Source of the DNA: Ruminococcus sp.
GTDB taxonomy: Bacteria; Bacillota; Clostridia; Oscillospirales; Ruminococcaceae
Assembly (NCBI RefSeq): GCF_019423705.1
Contig: NZ_JAHZAX010000015.1
Coordinates: forward strand, 1-42,205
Reading direction: 5' to 3'
Length of the DNA: 42,205 nucleotides
Both the position numbers and the translations under genes were made by a program. This document shows positions 16,354-23,186 of the stretch, piece after piece; position 1 is the stretch's first letter; the number at the start of each line of letters is the position of its first letter. The notes below the pieces were generated by a model, which was given only the letters and a program-made list of their open reading frames with translations, was not told the DNA's origin and searched no databases.

Positions 16354-16382
16354 TTGAAAAAAGAAACGGGGTGCGCTATAAT
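16354..16382 (+). promoter_or_regulatory. Dedicated promoter of the large serine recombinase
   Basis: TTGAAA (16354-16359), 17-bp spacer, TATAAT (16377-16382), starting 18 bp after the tnpW stop codon. The transcription start would be about 30 bp before the recombinase ATG. The -10 context GCGCTATAAT is the same as in the promoter at 15537-15566. Confidence 0.75.
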
Positions 16383-16421
16383 GATAATAGCTTGCTGTAT
16401 CTGTCGGAAAGTGAGGTTAAT

Positions 16422-18047
16422 ATGACAGACAAGATAACAGCTTTATACTGCCGTCTGAGCCAGGACGATATGCTCGACGGTGAGAGCAACAGTATCACAA
16501 ATCAGAAGGCTATCCTCCAGAAGTATGCCGATGACAACGTCTTTCGCAACACGGTATTCTATGTGGACGATGGTGTGAGTGGAACTACCTTTGAGCGTGA
16601 AGGCTTCAAAGCGATGATGACGGACATTGAGGACGGCAAGGTCGCTACGGTAATCACTAAAGATTTGAGCCGTTTAGGTCGTGATTACCTGAAAACGGGT
16701 GAGCTGATCGAAATGGTGTTCCCCGACTACGGTGTGCGTTACATTGCGGTCAACGATAATGTCGATACGGCGAAATCCGAGAACGAACTGCTTGCGTTCA
16801 AAAATATCTTCAATGACTGGTATGCCCGTGACTGCTCAAAGAAAATTCGTGCGGTGTTCAGGGCAAAGGGACAGTCGGGCAAGCATCTTTGTCCGCCCGT
16901 GTACGGCTACAAGAAGTCCGATACCGACAAGAACCTGTGGGTAGTTGATGAGCCTGCCGCCGAGGTGGTACGCAAGATTTTCAAGCTCTGCATTGATGGC
17001 TACGGTCCGGTGCAGATCGCCCGTATCTTAACAGAACAGGGTATACCGACTCCGACTGCCTACGCATTATCGCAAGGTCGTGACAACGGACGGCATAACG
17101 CAAAAACCTACCGCTGGGGTGCAAATACAATCACCCATATCCTTGAACGCCTTGAATACTGCGGTCATACGGTCAACTTCCGTACGAAAATGAAGTCCTA
17201 CAAGGTTCACAAAATTGTGTATAATCCGCAGGACGAATGGCAGGTCTTTGAAAATACGCAAGAGCCTATCATCACGCAGGAGACATTCGACTTGGTTCAG
17301 GAACTTCGCAAGCATAAGCGCAGACCGCAGAAGATGCAAACGGTTAATCCGTTCGCAGGAATGGTTTACTGTGCCGACTGCGGAGAGAAGATGTATCTGA
17401 GCCGCCGCAAGAATGAGCGTCCAGAGCAGGAGCATATGCGTTGTTCCACCTACGCAAAGGAACAGGATAAATGCACCGTCCACTATATTCGTACTTGCGT
17501 ACTCAACGAAATTGTCCTCGGTGAGCTGAACAAGCTCCTGACGATGGTGCGTGAGAACGAGGATGAGTTCATTCAGACGGCTATGAGCAATTCCGTTCAG
17601 CGTAAATCATCGGAGCTTACTAAGGCGAAAAAGACCTTAAAGCAGGCTGAAAAGAGAATCGCTGAACTGGACAAGCTCTTTACAAGGCTCTATGAGGATA
17701 ATGTTCTCGGCAGGCTGTCAGACGAGCGTTTCACGATGATGTCCGCAGGATATGAGGAAGAACAGACAAAGCTGAAATCAACTGTTGCGGAGCTTACCAC
17801 ATTTGTTGAAACGGCTGAACAGAAGTCCTCCGATGTAACGGCGTTCCTCAATGTCATCAAGCAGTATGAGCATATCACGGTGCTTACTCCGAAGATCATG
17901 CACGAACTGATTGACAGGATAGTAGTCCATGAAGCAGACAAGTCCAGCGGAAAGCGAGTCCAGGATATTGTTATTCACTATCGCTTTGATGTGGCGGTAT
18001 CGACTATATCCGTTGAAACAGGCAAATATGGTAAAAAGGTCGCATAA
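16422..18047 (+). CDS. Large serine recombinase (TnpX-like), the IME integrase/excisionase
   Basis: 541 residues from ATG 16422 (GAGG just upstream and directly after a promoter). The N-terminal resolvase domain begins MTDKITALYCRLSQDDMLDG, with the catalytic Ser in CRLS. The Recombinase domain follows (PVYGYKKS…ARILTEQGIPTP, about 165-230). A zinc ribbon around 310-360 has CADCG and a second Cys pair (MRCSTYAKEQDKC), then a coiled coil (about 390-460) and a DUF4368-like C-terminus. This layout is that of TnpX-type recombinases. The gene ends 52 bp from the right end of the element, the usual place. It would catalyse insertion at the CAG core in maff2 and precise excision. Confidence 0.93.
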   Translation: MTDKITALYCRLSQDDMLDGESNSITNQKAILQKYADDNVFRNTVFYVDDGVSGTTFEREGFKAMMTDIEDGKVATVITKDLSRLGRDYLKTGELIEMVFPDYGVRYIAVNDNVDTAKSENELLAFKNIFNDWYARDCSKKIRAVFRAKGQSGKHLCPPVYGYKKSDTDKNLWVVDEPAAEVVRKIFKLCIDGYGPVQIARILTEQGIPTPTAYALSQGRDNGRHNAKTYRWGANTITHILERLEYCGHTVNFRTKMKSYKVHKIVYNPQDEWQVFENTQEPIITQETFDLVQELRKHKRRPQKMQTVNPFAGMVYCADCGEKMYLSRRKNERPEQEHMRCSTYAKEQDKCTVHYIRTCVLNEIVLGELNKLLTMVRENEDEFIQTAMSNSVQRKSSELTKAKKTLKQAEKRIAELDKLFTRLYEDNVLGRLSDERFTMMSAGYEEEQTKLKSTVAELTTFVETAEQKSSDVTAFLNVIKQYEHITVLTPKIMHELIDRIVVHEADKSSGKRVQDIVIHYRFDVAVSTISVETGKYGKKVA

Positions 18048-18095
18048 CCGACGGTGTTATGCGACTACACTAAGGGAGAAAAAACTTCTATATCA

Positions 18096-18371
18096 CTACT
18101 GTGCTTTTGCACCCGGATTGTCGTTGCCGTAACCTTCGAGGAGGTTTACAACGCCCCACACACCGACACCTGCACCGATCAGGCAGATTACTGACTTGAG
18201 GACCGTACAAGCGGTGCTGATGAATGAAGAAGTATCAACTTCACCAGTTGCAGCGAACGCATTAACGCTGAACAGGCAGCTCATAACAGCCATAGTCATC
18301 ATTGTAAGAATAGCCTTTTTCGTGATCTTGCAGCCCTTTGAGAGCTTTGTGTTTTTGTTTGAGTTTTTCAT
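18096..18371 (-). pseudogene. maff2: maff2 5' fragment, cut off by IME insertion
   Basis: 91 codons from ATG 18371 (TAGGAGGAAAATTA site), ending at a TAG supplied by the inserted element. It has a signal-like hydrophobic segment ending in NAFAATGEVD, then the conserved Maff2 core: SVICLIGAGVGVWGVVNLLE and GYGNDNPGAKAQ. The missing helix (GMKQLMAGLGLILL…) is at 7597-7689. Maff2 proteins are small two-helix membrane proteins encoded between VirD4 and the VirB6-like protein in Tn1549-type elements; their exact role is not known. The 5' part still has a promoter context and could make a truncated protein with only the first helix pair. Confidence 0.92.
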
Positions 18372-18423
18372 TAATTTTCCTCCTATGTATGTTTCATATT
18401 GTTTTTTACCGTCCGTTATAGAT

Positions 18424-20337
18424 CTAAATAGAATACTGTGTAATATCTGTTTTGGCATTGATTTTTGCCCTGTTTTCTGCACATCTTTTGATGTATTTTT
18501 CAATAGAAAACTCCATTGCAGGGTTATCGTCCAATAGATATTTGTAATTTTTATGGCGTGTTATATCATACTTTTCCGAGAAAAACGGACGCACTCCACG
18601 AACCTGTAAGATACACTTACCACCATCCATTATGGATATCTCATCTTTTGATAACAACTCCTTTCCAAGTTTCTGATAGTTCAACCCATATGACTGTGAC
18701 TGTCCTCTGCTTTCGGACGTATTAAAGGCGTCAATAGTTTCCTTGCCCAGACTTTCCGATAATTCGGAAACTGTGGTCTTTTCCTTGCCGCCTAAGAACA
18801 GAGTAGTGTCACAGTTGCCCTCAATGGTATCAGCATTATCTTTGTAGACTGATTTTAATTGTGATTTTGCCTGCAAAATAATACTTGCTGATATCTCACG
18901 AGATCGAATGGTAGCTATCAGTTTTTCAAACTGAGGTATGTCGCCGATGTTTGCGAACTCATCTAACAAACATCTGACGTGATATTTTAGCTTGCCTCCC
19001 GGATTATTATCCGCTTTAGTACAAAGCAAGTTAAAAAGCTGTGAGTACATAATAGCAACGATAAAGTTAAACGTTGCGTCGGTGTCCGAAATGATGACAA
19101 ATAAGGCAGAAAGTTCATCACCGAGCTTATCAAGACCCAATTCATCATAGCGTGTTATTTCAAGCATTTCGTCAATCGAAAATGGAGCAAGCCTTGTAGA
19201 ACAAGAGATCAGTATAGACTTAGCCGTCTTTCCGGCAGCCAATTTATACGACTTGTATTGCTTAATCGCAAATGACCCTATTCTACGTTGTTCCGGTGTG
19301 AATTCATCATTGCCGAGATCTTCATAGACTTGCGGAACGTCTTCCGCTTCTGAGAACGTATTGTTGATTTTCATTTCTACGAATTTGAAAAGCTCATCTA
19401 TTGAGTTTTCAAATGTTTCATCGTCCTCACGGCATTCAGAAGCATTGACCATATCAATAAGCGTTTCAAAGTTTTGTTCATCTTCTGGGAAAACGCAGAA
19501 AATCATTGCAATATACGCTGTGTACAGCAGTCGTTCAGCCTTTTCCCAAAAATCATCACCGCCAGAAGGCTTATTTCCGTTTGTGTTCTTGATTAAAACG
19601 TCAACAAATTTTAAAATATCCTTTTCACGATTATTTTCGCTAATATATGCAAAAGGGTTATAGTGCATTGATTTTGCGAAATCAATCGTATTAAAAACCT
19701 TTATGTGATATGGTTCATAAATGGTCTTGCCATTCTTGTCTTTACCTATGGGTCTGCCACGTTCTAGCATTTTGCCACAATCAATCAAAACAGTACCTTT
19801 TGGGTCAGTTACGATATATGAACTGTGCATTTGCATAAGATTTGGCTTGACGAAAAAGCGTGTTTTACCTGAGCCTGAGCCGCCGATAACAAGAATATTC
19901 TTATTTCTCGCATACTTCGGGTGAGAGGGCTTTCCCATAGTTAATCCCTCTGTTTGTGTTAAAATGACATTGTTATCTGGATTTGAATGATCCATATATG
20001 GTTCAATGTCTTTTTCCGTTCCCCAAGCTGCTGAGCCGTATTCCACGCCTTGCCGAAATTTCTTTCTGTTTTTGGATTTGACATACATCAAGAATTTCAC
20101 CGCAACACCAAATATAGCTCCGAAAAGCAAATCATAAGGATTTAAACTCGGAAGCATTTTGGCAAATACAACACCAAGGTTATTCAGAAATGGCAACATC
20201 TTTTCCGAGAAATTACTGCCTTCAGCGGTACGATAAGCACAGGCGATCATATCGCCAGCGTATCCGAATATGAGAAAAGGCAAATTTGTAAGGATAAGCT
20301 TTTTTAATTTCTTGAAGTTTACCGTTATTTCAATCAT
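18424..20337 (-). CDS. virD4: VirD4-like type IV coupling protein (CD1115-like)
   Basis: 637 residues. Two N-terminal membrane helices (about 10-35 and 60-82) are followed by a Walker A motif GGSGSGKTRFF near residue 152 and a Walker B-like region CLLDEFANIGDIPQFEKLIA near 455-475. The TraG/TraD C-terminal segment (SRGQSQSYGLNYQKLGKELL) is present. This ATPase links the relaxase-DNA complex to the secretion channel. It overlaps the upstream pcfB gene by 4 bp (ATGA), and the PcfB/VirD4 pair is a known functional unit. It is intact. It could also serve as the coupling protein for the nested IME, whose own genes lack one. Confidence 0.95.
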   Translation of the reverse strand: MIEITVNFKKLKKLILTNLPFLIFGYAGDMIACAYRTAEGSNFSEKMLPFLNNLGVVFAKMLPSLNPYDLLFGAIFGVAVKFLMYVKSKNRKKFRQGVEYGSAAWGTEKDIEPYMDHSNPDNNVILTQTEGLTMGKPSHPKYARNKNILVIGGSGSGKTRFFVKPNLMQMHSSYIVTDPKGTVLIDCGKMLERGRPIGKDKNGKTIYEPYHIKVFNTIDFAKSMHYNPFAYISENNREKDILKFVDVLIKNTNGNKPSGGDDFWEKAERLLYTAYIAMIFCVFPEDEQNFETLIDMVNASECREDDETFENSIDELFKFVEMKINNTFSEAEDVPQVYEDLGNDEFTPEQRRIGSFAIKQYKSYKLAAGKTAKSILISCSTRLAPFSIDEMLEITRYDELGLDKLGDELSALFVIISDTDATFNFIVAIMYSQLFNLLCTKADNNPGGKLKYHVRCLLDEFANIGDIPQFEKLIATIRSREISASIILQAKSQLKSVYKDNADTIEGNCDTTLFLGGKEKTTVSELSESLGKETIDAFNTSESRGQSQSYGLNYQKLGKELLSKDEISIMDGGKCILQVRGVRPFFSEKYDITRHKNYKYLLDDNPAMEFSIEKYIKRCAENRAKINAKTDITQYSI

Positions 20338-20819
20338 AAGCTATTCTCCATATTTCTTTCACGGACTTTGTCAGCTCGTTCTCGTGGTTGTTTGCTTATC
20401 TCAATGGCTCGTTTCTGGAGCTTTTGGCGATCAAAAGAAGCTTTATGCTGGTCAATCTGATTAGTCTTTTTATCCACATACTCATTGAAAGCACGGTTGA
20501 AATTATCAGCTTTCTGCGACTGAAAAAAGACGTGATATGTAGGTGGTTCAGTTGATTTATCTCGTTTTAGAGCAAAATCAACATCGTATTTTTTCGCAAC
20601 ATTGAGAAAATCTCGTATGTTATTATCAGTAATTTCAATACTTTCAAGCTTTCCCGATGACTTATTTTCAAGCTGCTTGTATGTGAGCCTGCCTTTCTTC
20701 TCGGCTGCGCCGCTTAAAAAATCATTCATAGCCTGTTTTAGCACTTCATCGGTCATTTTACTCGTCTGTATCGTTACATCTATCGTCTTTAACAGACTTT
20801 TTTGCAAATCATCAGCCAT
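20334..20819 (-). CDS. pcfB: PcfB family relaxosome accessory protein
   Basis: 161 residues. The region GRLTYKQLENKSSGKLESIE and DVDFALKRDKS…YHVFFQSQKADNFNRAF matches PcfB (DUF3801) proteins, which in enterococcal pCF10 bind the relaxase and bring it to the coupling protein. The C-terminus is a basic helix. The start has a GGAGG site and follows the previous gene by 4 bp; its stop overlaps the virD4 start by 4 bp. Confidence 0.88.
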   Translation of the reverse strand: MADDLQKSLLKTIDVTIQTSKMTDEVLKQAMNDFLSGAAEKKGRLTYKQLENKSSGKLESIEITDNNIRDFLNVAKKYDVDFALKRDKSTEPPTYHVFFQSQKADNFNRAFNEYVDKKTNQIDQHKASFDRQKLQKRAIEISKQPRERADKVRERNMENSL

Positions 20820-20823
20820 CTCT

Positions 20824-21102
20824 TTATTCCTCCGGAACTGTTACCGGTACGTTAAAGACAGGCTGTACGCCGCTTGCAAGCCATTTTTTCAGCTGTTCAA
20901 ACACTTTATGACATTTATCTTCGGTGTCATAGATTCCAATCTGTATCAGCACATCTTCCTCATTCTCAACCTTGTCTGTTGCCGGCAAGCCAACAATGGC
21001 ATAGACCTCGCTATCTCCATACGTTCCTTCTGCGATAGAAATTTTCAGCAGATTGTTGTAGTTCACGATTTCCTCCGTCTGTGTGATAATTGTCATTGTC
21101 AT
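20824..21102 (-). CDS. Small conserved-position protein of unknown function
   Basis: 92 residues (MTMTIITQTEEIVNYNNLLK start). It is acidic, with a beta-rich pattern (SEVYAIVGLPATDKVENEE) and a helix KCHKVFEQLKKWLASG, and no signal peptide or membrane helix. The ATG has AGGAGG at ideal spacing. It lies between repA and pcfB in the operon; similar small genes occur here in related elements, but I know no function. A dyad (21127-21151) sits 24 nt before its start. Confidence 0.7.
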   Translation of the reverse strand: MTMTIITQTEEIVNYNNLLKISIAEGTYGDSEVYAIVGLPATDKVENEEDVLIQIGIYDTEDKCHKVFEQLKKWLASGVQPVFNVPVTVPEE

Positions 21103-21126
21103 AATAATTCCTCCTAAAAATATTTG

Positions 21127-21151
21127 ACTTTGTATCCTGTGGATATAAAGT
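21127..21151. promoter_or_regulatory. Dyad copy 3, between repA and the 92-aa gene
   Basis: ACTTTGTATCC (21127-21137), TGT, GGATATAAAGT (21141-21151): one mismatch from a perfect 11-bp inverted repeat. It ends 24 nt before the downstream start codon and has no U-run. It shares its left arm exactly with the copies at 435 and 6520. Confidence 0.65.
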
Positions 21152-21168
21152 TATAACCATTACATTAA

Positions 21169-22188
21169 TCATAAAGACACGGTTGATCTGACGTCGTTAG
21201 AATAATATCCACTTATCGTGCTTGGGGCGTTGTATAGACAGGTCAGTAGATAGTTTCTCCTTTGACTAATTTTGACAGTATTGTTATTAACGCAGTCAAG
21301 GACGTACTGTATATGTCCTTCGTCTAGTTTTGCAAACCTCAGCCTTACGAGCTCGCTATCAATGTATTCGCCATTAATCTTGATCGCCGGCTGCGTTGTC
21401 AGCTCCGCCCAAGCGATTAGTTCAACTAGCTCATCAATTTCATCGGGACTGTAAAAGTTCAAGCCTGTTTTTGTATTGATGATTTCCAATAAGTAATCGG
21501 CATTGACACGCTGACGAACATCTTCTAGTTTGTTGAGATATCCAATCTTATCAATCCTATCCTCCATATTCTTTGCGCTGTTGGACGTCGGCTTTTGTCG
21601 ATTGTTGTCCTGAATGATAGATAGGTTGGATATCTCAGTATGATTCTCTTGGTTTGGTTCATTAGATAGGACGTCGGTTTTTCCGTCCTCTAGGCGTCGG
21701 TTTTTCCGCTCCCTAGAAAGCGGTTTTTCCGCCCTCTTGACGTCGGTTTTAATTTCATAATCGCTTTCTGATTTATTGGGCTGCTCAGAAGTCAAAATAT
21801 CGTTTGCAGGATTTCCTGCAACTTCATCGTCAATAACTCTCAGGAAGTGACGAACATAGATTTTTGCTGGCTTGCCCTGACCTTGTGATACTCTCTTGAT
21901 CAGCCCAATACCTTTTTCATCATCAAGTTCCGCCAGTATTTTACTAGCCTTATCTTTCTTGCAGCCTAGCATAGTGCATATATCCTCACGCTTAAAGTAG
22001 ACAAAGACTTTGCCGTCTTTGTCTGTCCAGCCGTTCTTAGAGGACAGCCCTGCCTTATCGAGCAGCAGACCATAGAGGACTTTAGCTTCACAGGACATAT
22101 TCTTGAATTTTTCATCAGTAAAAAGCAGCTGAGGAATCGAATAAAACGCAAATTGCTTTGGTTCGTTGCCGTAGAAAAAATCAAACAT
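21169..22188 (-). CDS. repA: RepA_N family replication initiator (with DUF6017-like C-terminus)
   Basis: 339 residues. The N-terminal ~110 residues are a RepA_N domain: FAFYSIPQLLFTDEKFKNMS…AKVLYGLLLDKAGLS…GWTDKDGKVFVYFKR, the winged-helix type initiator of low-GC plasmids and Tn1549-like ICEs. A charged, variable linker follows. The C-terminal ~110 residues (LLEIINTKTGLNFYSPDEID onwards) look like DUF6017. It probably supports replication of the excised circle. The start ATG overlaps the stop of the preceding small gene in TAATG, so translation is coupled. Confidence 0.9.
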   Translation of the reverse strand: MFDFFYGNEPKQFAFYSIPQLLFTDEKFKNMSCEAKVLYGLLLDKAGLSSKNGWTDKDGKVFVYFKREDICTMLGCKKDKASKILAELDDEKGIGLIKRVSQGQGKPAKIYVRHFLRVIDDEVAGNPANDILTSEQPNKSESDYEIKTDVKRAEKPLSRERKNRRLEDGKTDVLSNEPNQENHTEISNLSIIQDNNRQKPTSNSAKNMEDRIDKIGYLNKLEDVRQRVNADYLLEIINTKTGLNFYSPDEIDELVELIAWAELTTQPAIKINGEYIDSELVRLRFAKLDEGHIQYVLDCVNNNTVKISQRRNYLLTCLYNAPSTISGYYSNDVRSTVSL

Positions 22189-22427
22189 TATTGTTCTTCT
22201 CCTTCCTCTTTCAGCTCTTGCATACGTTCAAGCATATGGCGCATTTCATACAGCTCTTTTTCATCAATCTTCTCGATCAACTGGGCGGTTTCTTTAATGG
22301 CTTTAATATGTTCAGCGTTGGTAAAAATCATCGAGAAGAGCATTTTACTTTCCACAGAAAACGCTTCATATTTCTCATTCATAATTTGCTGCGGCAGATA
22401 ATAATATGGGATTGATCTTGCTGACAT
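22188..22427 (-). CDS. Mini RepA_N-like protein, first gene of the transfer operon
   Basis: 79 residues from ATG 22427 (AGGAGG 7-12 bases upstream; the longer frame to 22499 would start inside the terminator hairpin). The sequence SIPYYYLPQQIMNEKYEAFS, then VESKMLFSMIFTNA, resembles the first ~35 residues of the RepA_N domain in the following gene (YSIPQLLFTDEKFKNMS, then CEAKVLYGLLLDKA). A charged helix replaces the rest. It is thus a short paralogue of the initiator's N-terminal part, translationally coupled to it through TAATG. It could be a partner or decoy of RepA; that is inference. Confidence 0.75.
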   Translation of the reverse strand: MSARSIPYYYLPQQIMNEKYEAFSVESKMLFSMIFTNAEHIKAIKETAQLIEKIDEKELYEMRHMLERMQELKEEGEEQ

Positions 22428-22440
22428 AAAATTTCCTCCT

Positions 22441-22479
22441 AAAAAAAATAAGACGTTTTTCCCTGACAGAAAAACGTCT
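22441..22479 (-). terminator. Leader terminator T3
   Basis: AGACGTTTTTC (22451-22461), 7-nt loop, GAAAAACGTCT (22469-22479). In the leftward RNA the perfect 11-bp stem is followed by UAUUUUUUUU, which runs directly into the AGGAGG ribosome site (22440-22435) of the first operon gene. Confidence 0.85.
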
Positions 22480-22496
22480 GAATTATATATTAAATT

Positions 22497-22534
22497 CAAT
22501 AAAAAAAGACGTTCCTCAAATTGAAGAACGTCTT
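22497..22534 (-). terminator. Leader terminator T2
   Basis: AAGACGTTC (22506-22514), 11-nt loop, GAACGTCTT (22526-22534), then seven U in the leftward RNA. The arms share AGACGTT/AACGTCT with T3, so arms of T2 and T3 could also pair with each other. Confidence 0.85.
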
Positions 22535-22649
22535 ACTTTGTATAGTTAATTAAATTAGCCTGCCTGCACGTTTTATTTTTTGTTTCCCTAAGACTGATAA
22601 AAGTGATATTGATAGCTGATGTAATCGGCCTTGTGGTCGATATATGCAA

Positions 22650-22701
22650 TAAAAAGAAAAAGAAATAACCGCCCAAAAGCCAAAAGGAAGGTTATTTCTT
22701 T
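22650..22701 (-). terminator. Leader terminator T1
   Basis: AAAGAAATAACC pairs with GGTTATTTCTTT (22659-22670 with 22690-22701). The leftward RNA continues UUCUUUUUAUU. It lies about 55-105 nt after the predicted transcription start. The stretch 22535-22649 between T1 and T2 has no start codon in the leftward direction and no motif I recognise. Confidence 0.75.
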
Positions 22702-22761
22702 CACAGAAAAACTTAAATGGAGGTAAACCGCTTACAGCAGTGTGCCTCTTTTGTTGCCTAT

Positions 22762-22790
22762 ATTATAACATATGCAAAAAGCATTGTCAA
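22762..22790 (-). promoter_or_regulatory. Consensus promoter of the ICE transfer operon
   Basis: On the minus strand: TTGACA (22790-22785), exactly 17 bp, TATAAT (22767-22762). Both hexamers are perfect. It is 335 bp upstream of the first gene, leaving a long leader that contains T1, T2 and T3. Near its 5' end the leader has UUUACCUCCAUUU, complementary at CCUCC to the ribosome site of the first gene. Confidence 0.88.
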
Positions 22791-22828
22791 GTAAAATATG
22801 TTTCAATAATGTAATTGAGCACAACCAG

Positions 22829-22868
22829 CCGCACTCTGTATGATTTAATACTGTGTGCGGTTTATTGT
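22829..22868 (+). terminator. Terminator-like hairpin at the ICE/chromosome border
   Basis: CCGCAC (22829-22834) pairs with GTGCGG (22855-22860), with an inner GTAT/ATAC pair, followed by TTTATTGTTTT. From 22870 to 22988 no gene or motif is seen; the ICE right end may lie in this stretch. Confidence 0.5.
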
Positions 22869-22988
22869 TTTCATAAATATTGTTGTAACATAAAATCCCA
22901 ACTATGTAGAGAGCTCAATGCAATAGTAGTGCCTTTAGCGACTTTATCCTCGGGCTACAACGTAGAGCGTTCGCAGTACAAAGTATGA

Positions 22989-23018
22989 AAAAAAAAGCAG
23001 CCCCTATTGGAGCCACTC
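22989..23018 (-). terminator. Leftward intrinsic terminator
   Basis: In the minus-strand RNA AGUGGCUCC pairs with GGGGCUGCU (9 bp with G-U pairs, loop AAUA), followed by nine U. There is no gene directly upstream; it may end a short RNA started at one of two TATAAT boxes (minus strand, near 23050 and 23069) or catch read-through from the cohesin gene. Confidence 0.65.
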
Positions 23019-23145
23019 TCATAACTGAACTATCAGTATGTATATATTATAGTCTTGTTAGGGTAAAAATTATAGCGGTTTGTGTGTGAATTTTGTAAAA
23101 AAAATGTGTATTATCGAATGCCTTGTGAAACTTTTTTCACACGCT

Positions 23146-23180
23146 AAACAGGGGAACGATGCGCCGCTCCCCTGTTTTTT
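23146..23180. terminator. Terminator after the cohesin gene
   Basis: AAACAGGGGA (23146-23155), 12-nt loop, TCCCCTGTTT (23168-23177), with T or A runs on both sides, so usable in both directions. Another small hairpin (TGTGAAA-cttt-TTTCACA, 23124-23141) lies beside it. Confidence 0.85.
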
Positions 23181-23186
23181 TATTCG

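Larger units (their letters stand above)
7690..18101. mobile_element. Integrative mobilizable element inserted in maff2
   Basis: The ends are set by the broken maff2 reading frame: left core CTG 7690-7692, right core CTG 18099-18101 (CAG on the coding strand). The sequence between is 10.4 kb and includes a large serine recombinase ending 52 bp from the right end, a TnpW-like gene, MobC, a MOBP-type relaxase, a candidate oriT, a resolvase and cargo genes. No type IV secretion genes are inside, so it would need a helper, presumably ICEs such as its host. The circular form would join CTA from the right end to CTG, making CTACTG with an inverted CAGTAG (7703-7708) ten bases away. Confidence 0.88.
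1..22790 (-). mobile_element. Tn1549/CTn-type integrative conjugative element (partial)
   Basis: The leftward genes occur in the order known for Tn1549-like elements of Firmicutes: RepA, PcfB, VirD4, Maff2, VirB6/TrbL-like, PrgI, VirB4, CD1108-like, DUF4315, DUF4366. The left end, with the expected relaxase, topoisomerase and integrase, is outside the window. The right boundary is not located precisely. I place it at or just beyond the operon promoter (22762-22790); it could lie anywhere up to about 23.14 kb, because no attachment repeat can be matched without the other end. A second element is inserted in the maff2 gene. Confidence 0.85.

Noticed and set aside
18372..18503. A longer maff2 N-terminus starting at 18503
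   Set aside because: The extra residues overlap the virD4 coding region and lack a ribosome site, whereas ATG 18371 has AGGAGG and begins the typical signal-like segment.
22148..22415. Plus-strand frames rich in Phe/Ser opposite the mini RepA gene
   Set aside because: Antisense of a charged helical protein gives such sequences; no start signal is present.
22535..22650. A known riboswitch in the ICE leader
   Set aside because: I looked for conserved cores such as those of c-di-GMP or SAM riboswitches and found none that I could recognise; the leader is reported only as a terminator array.
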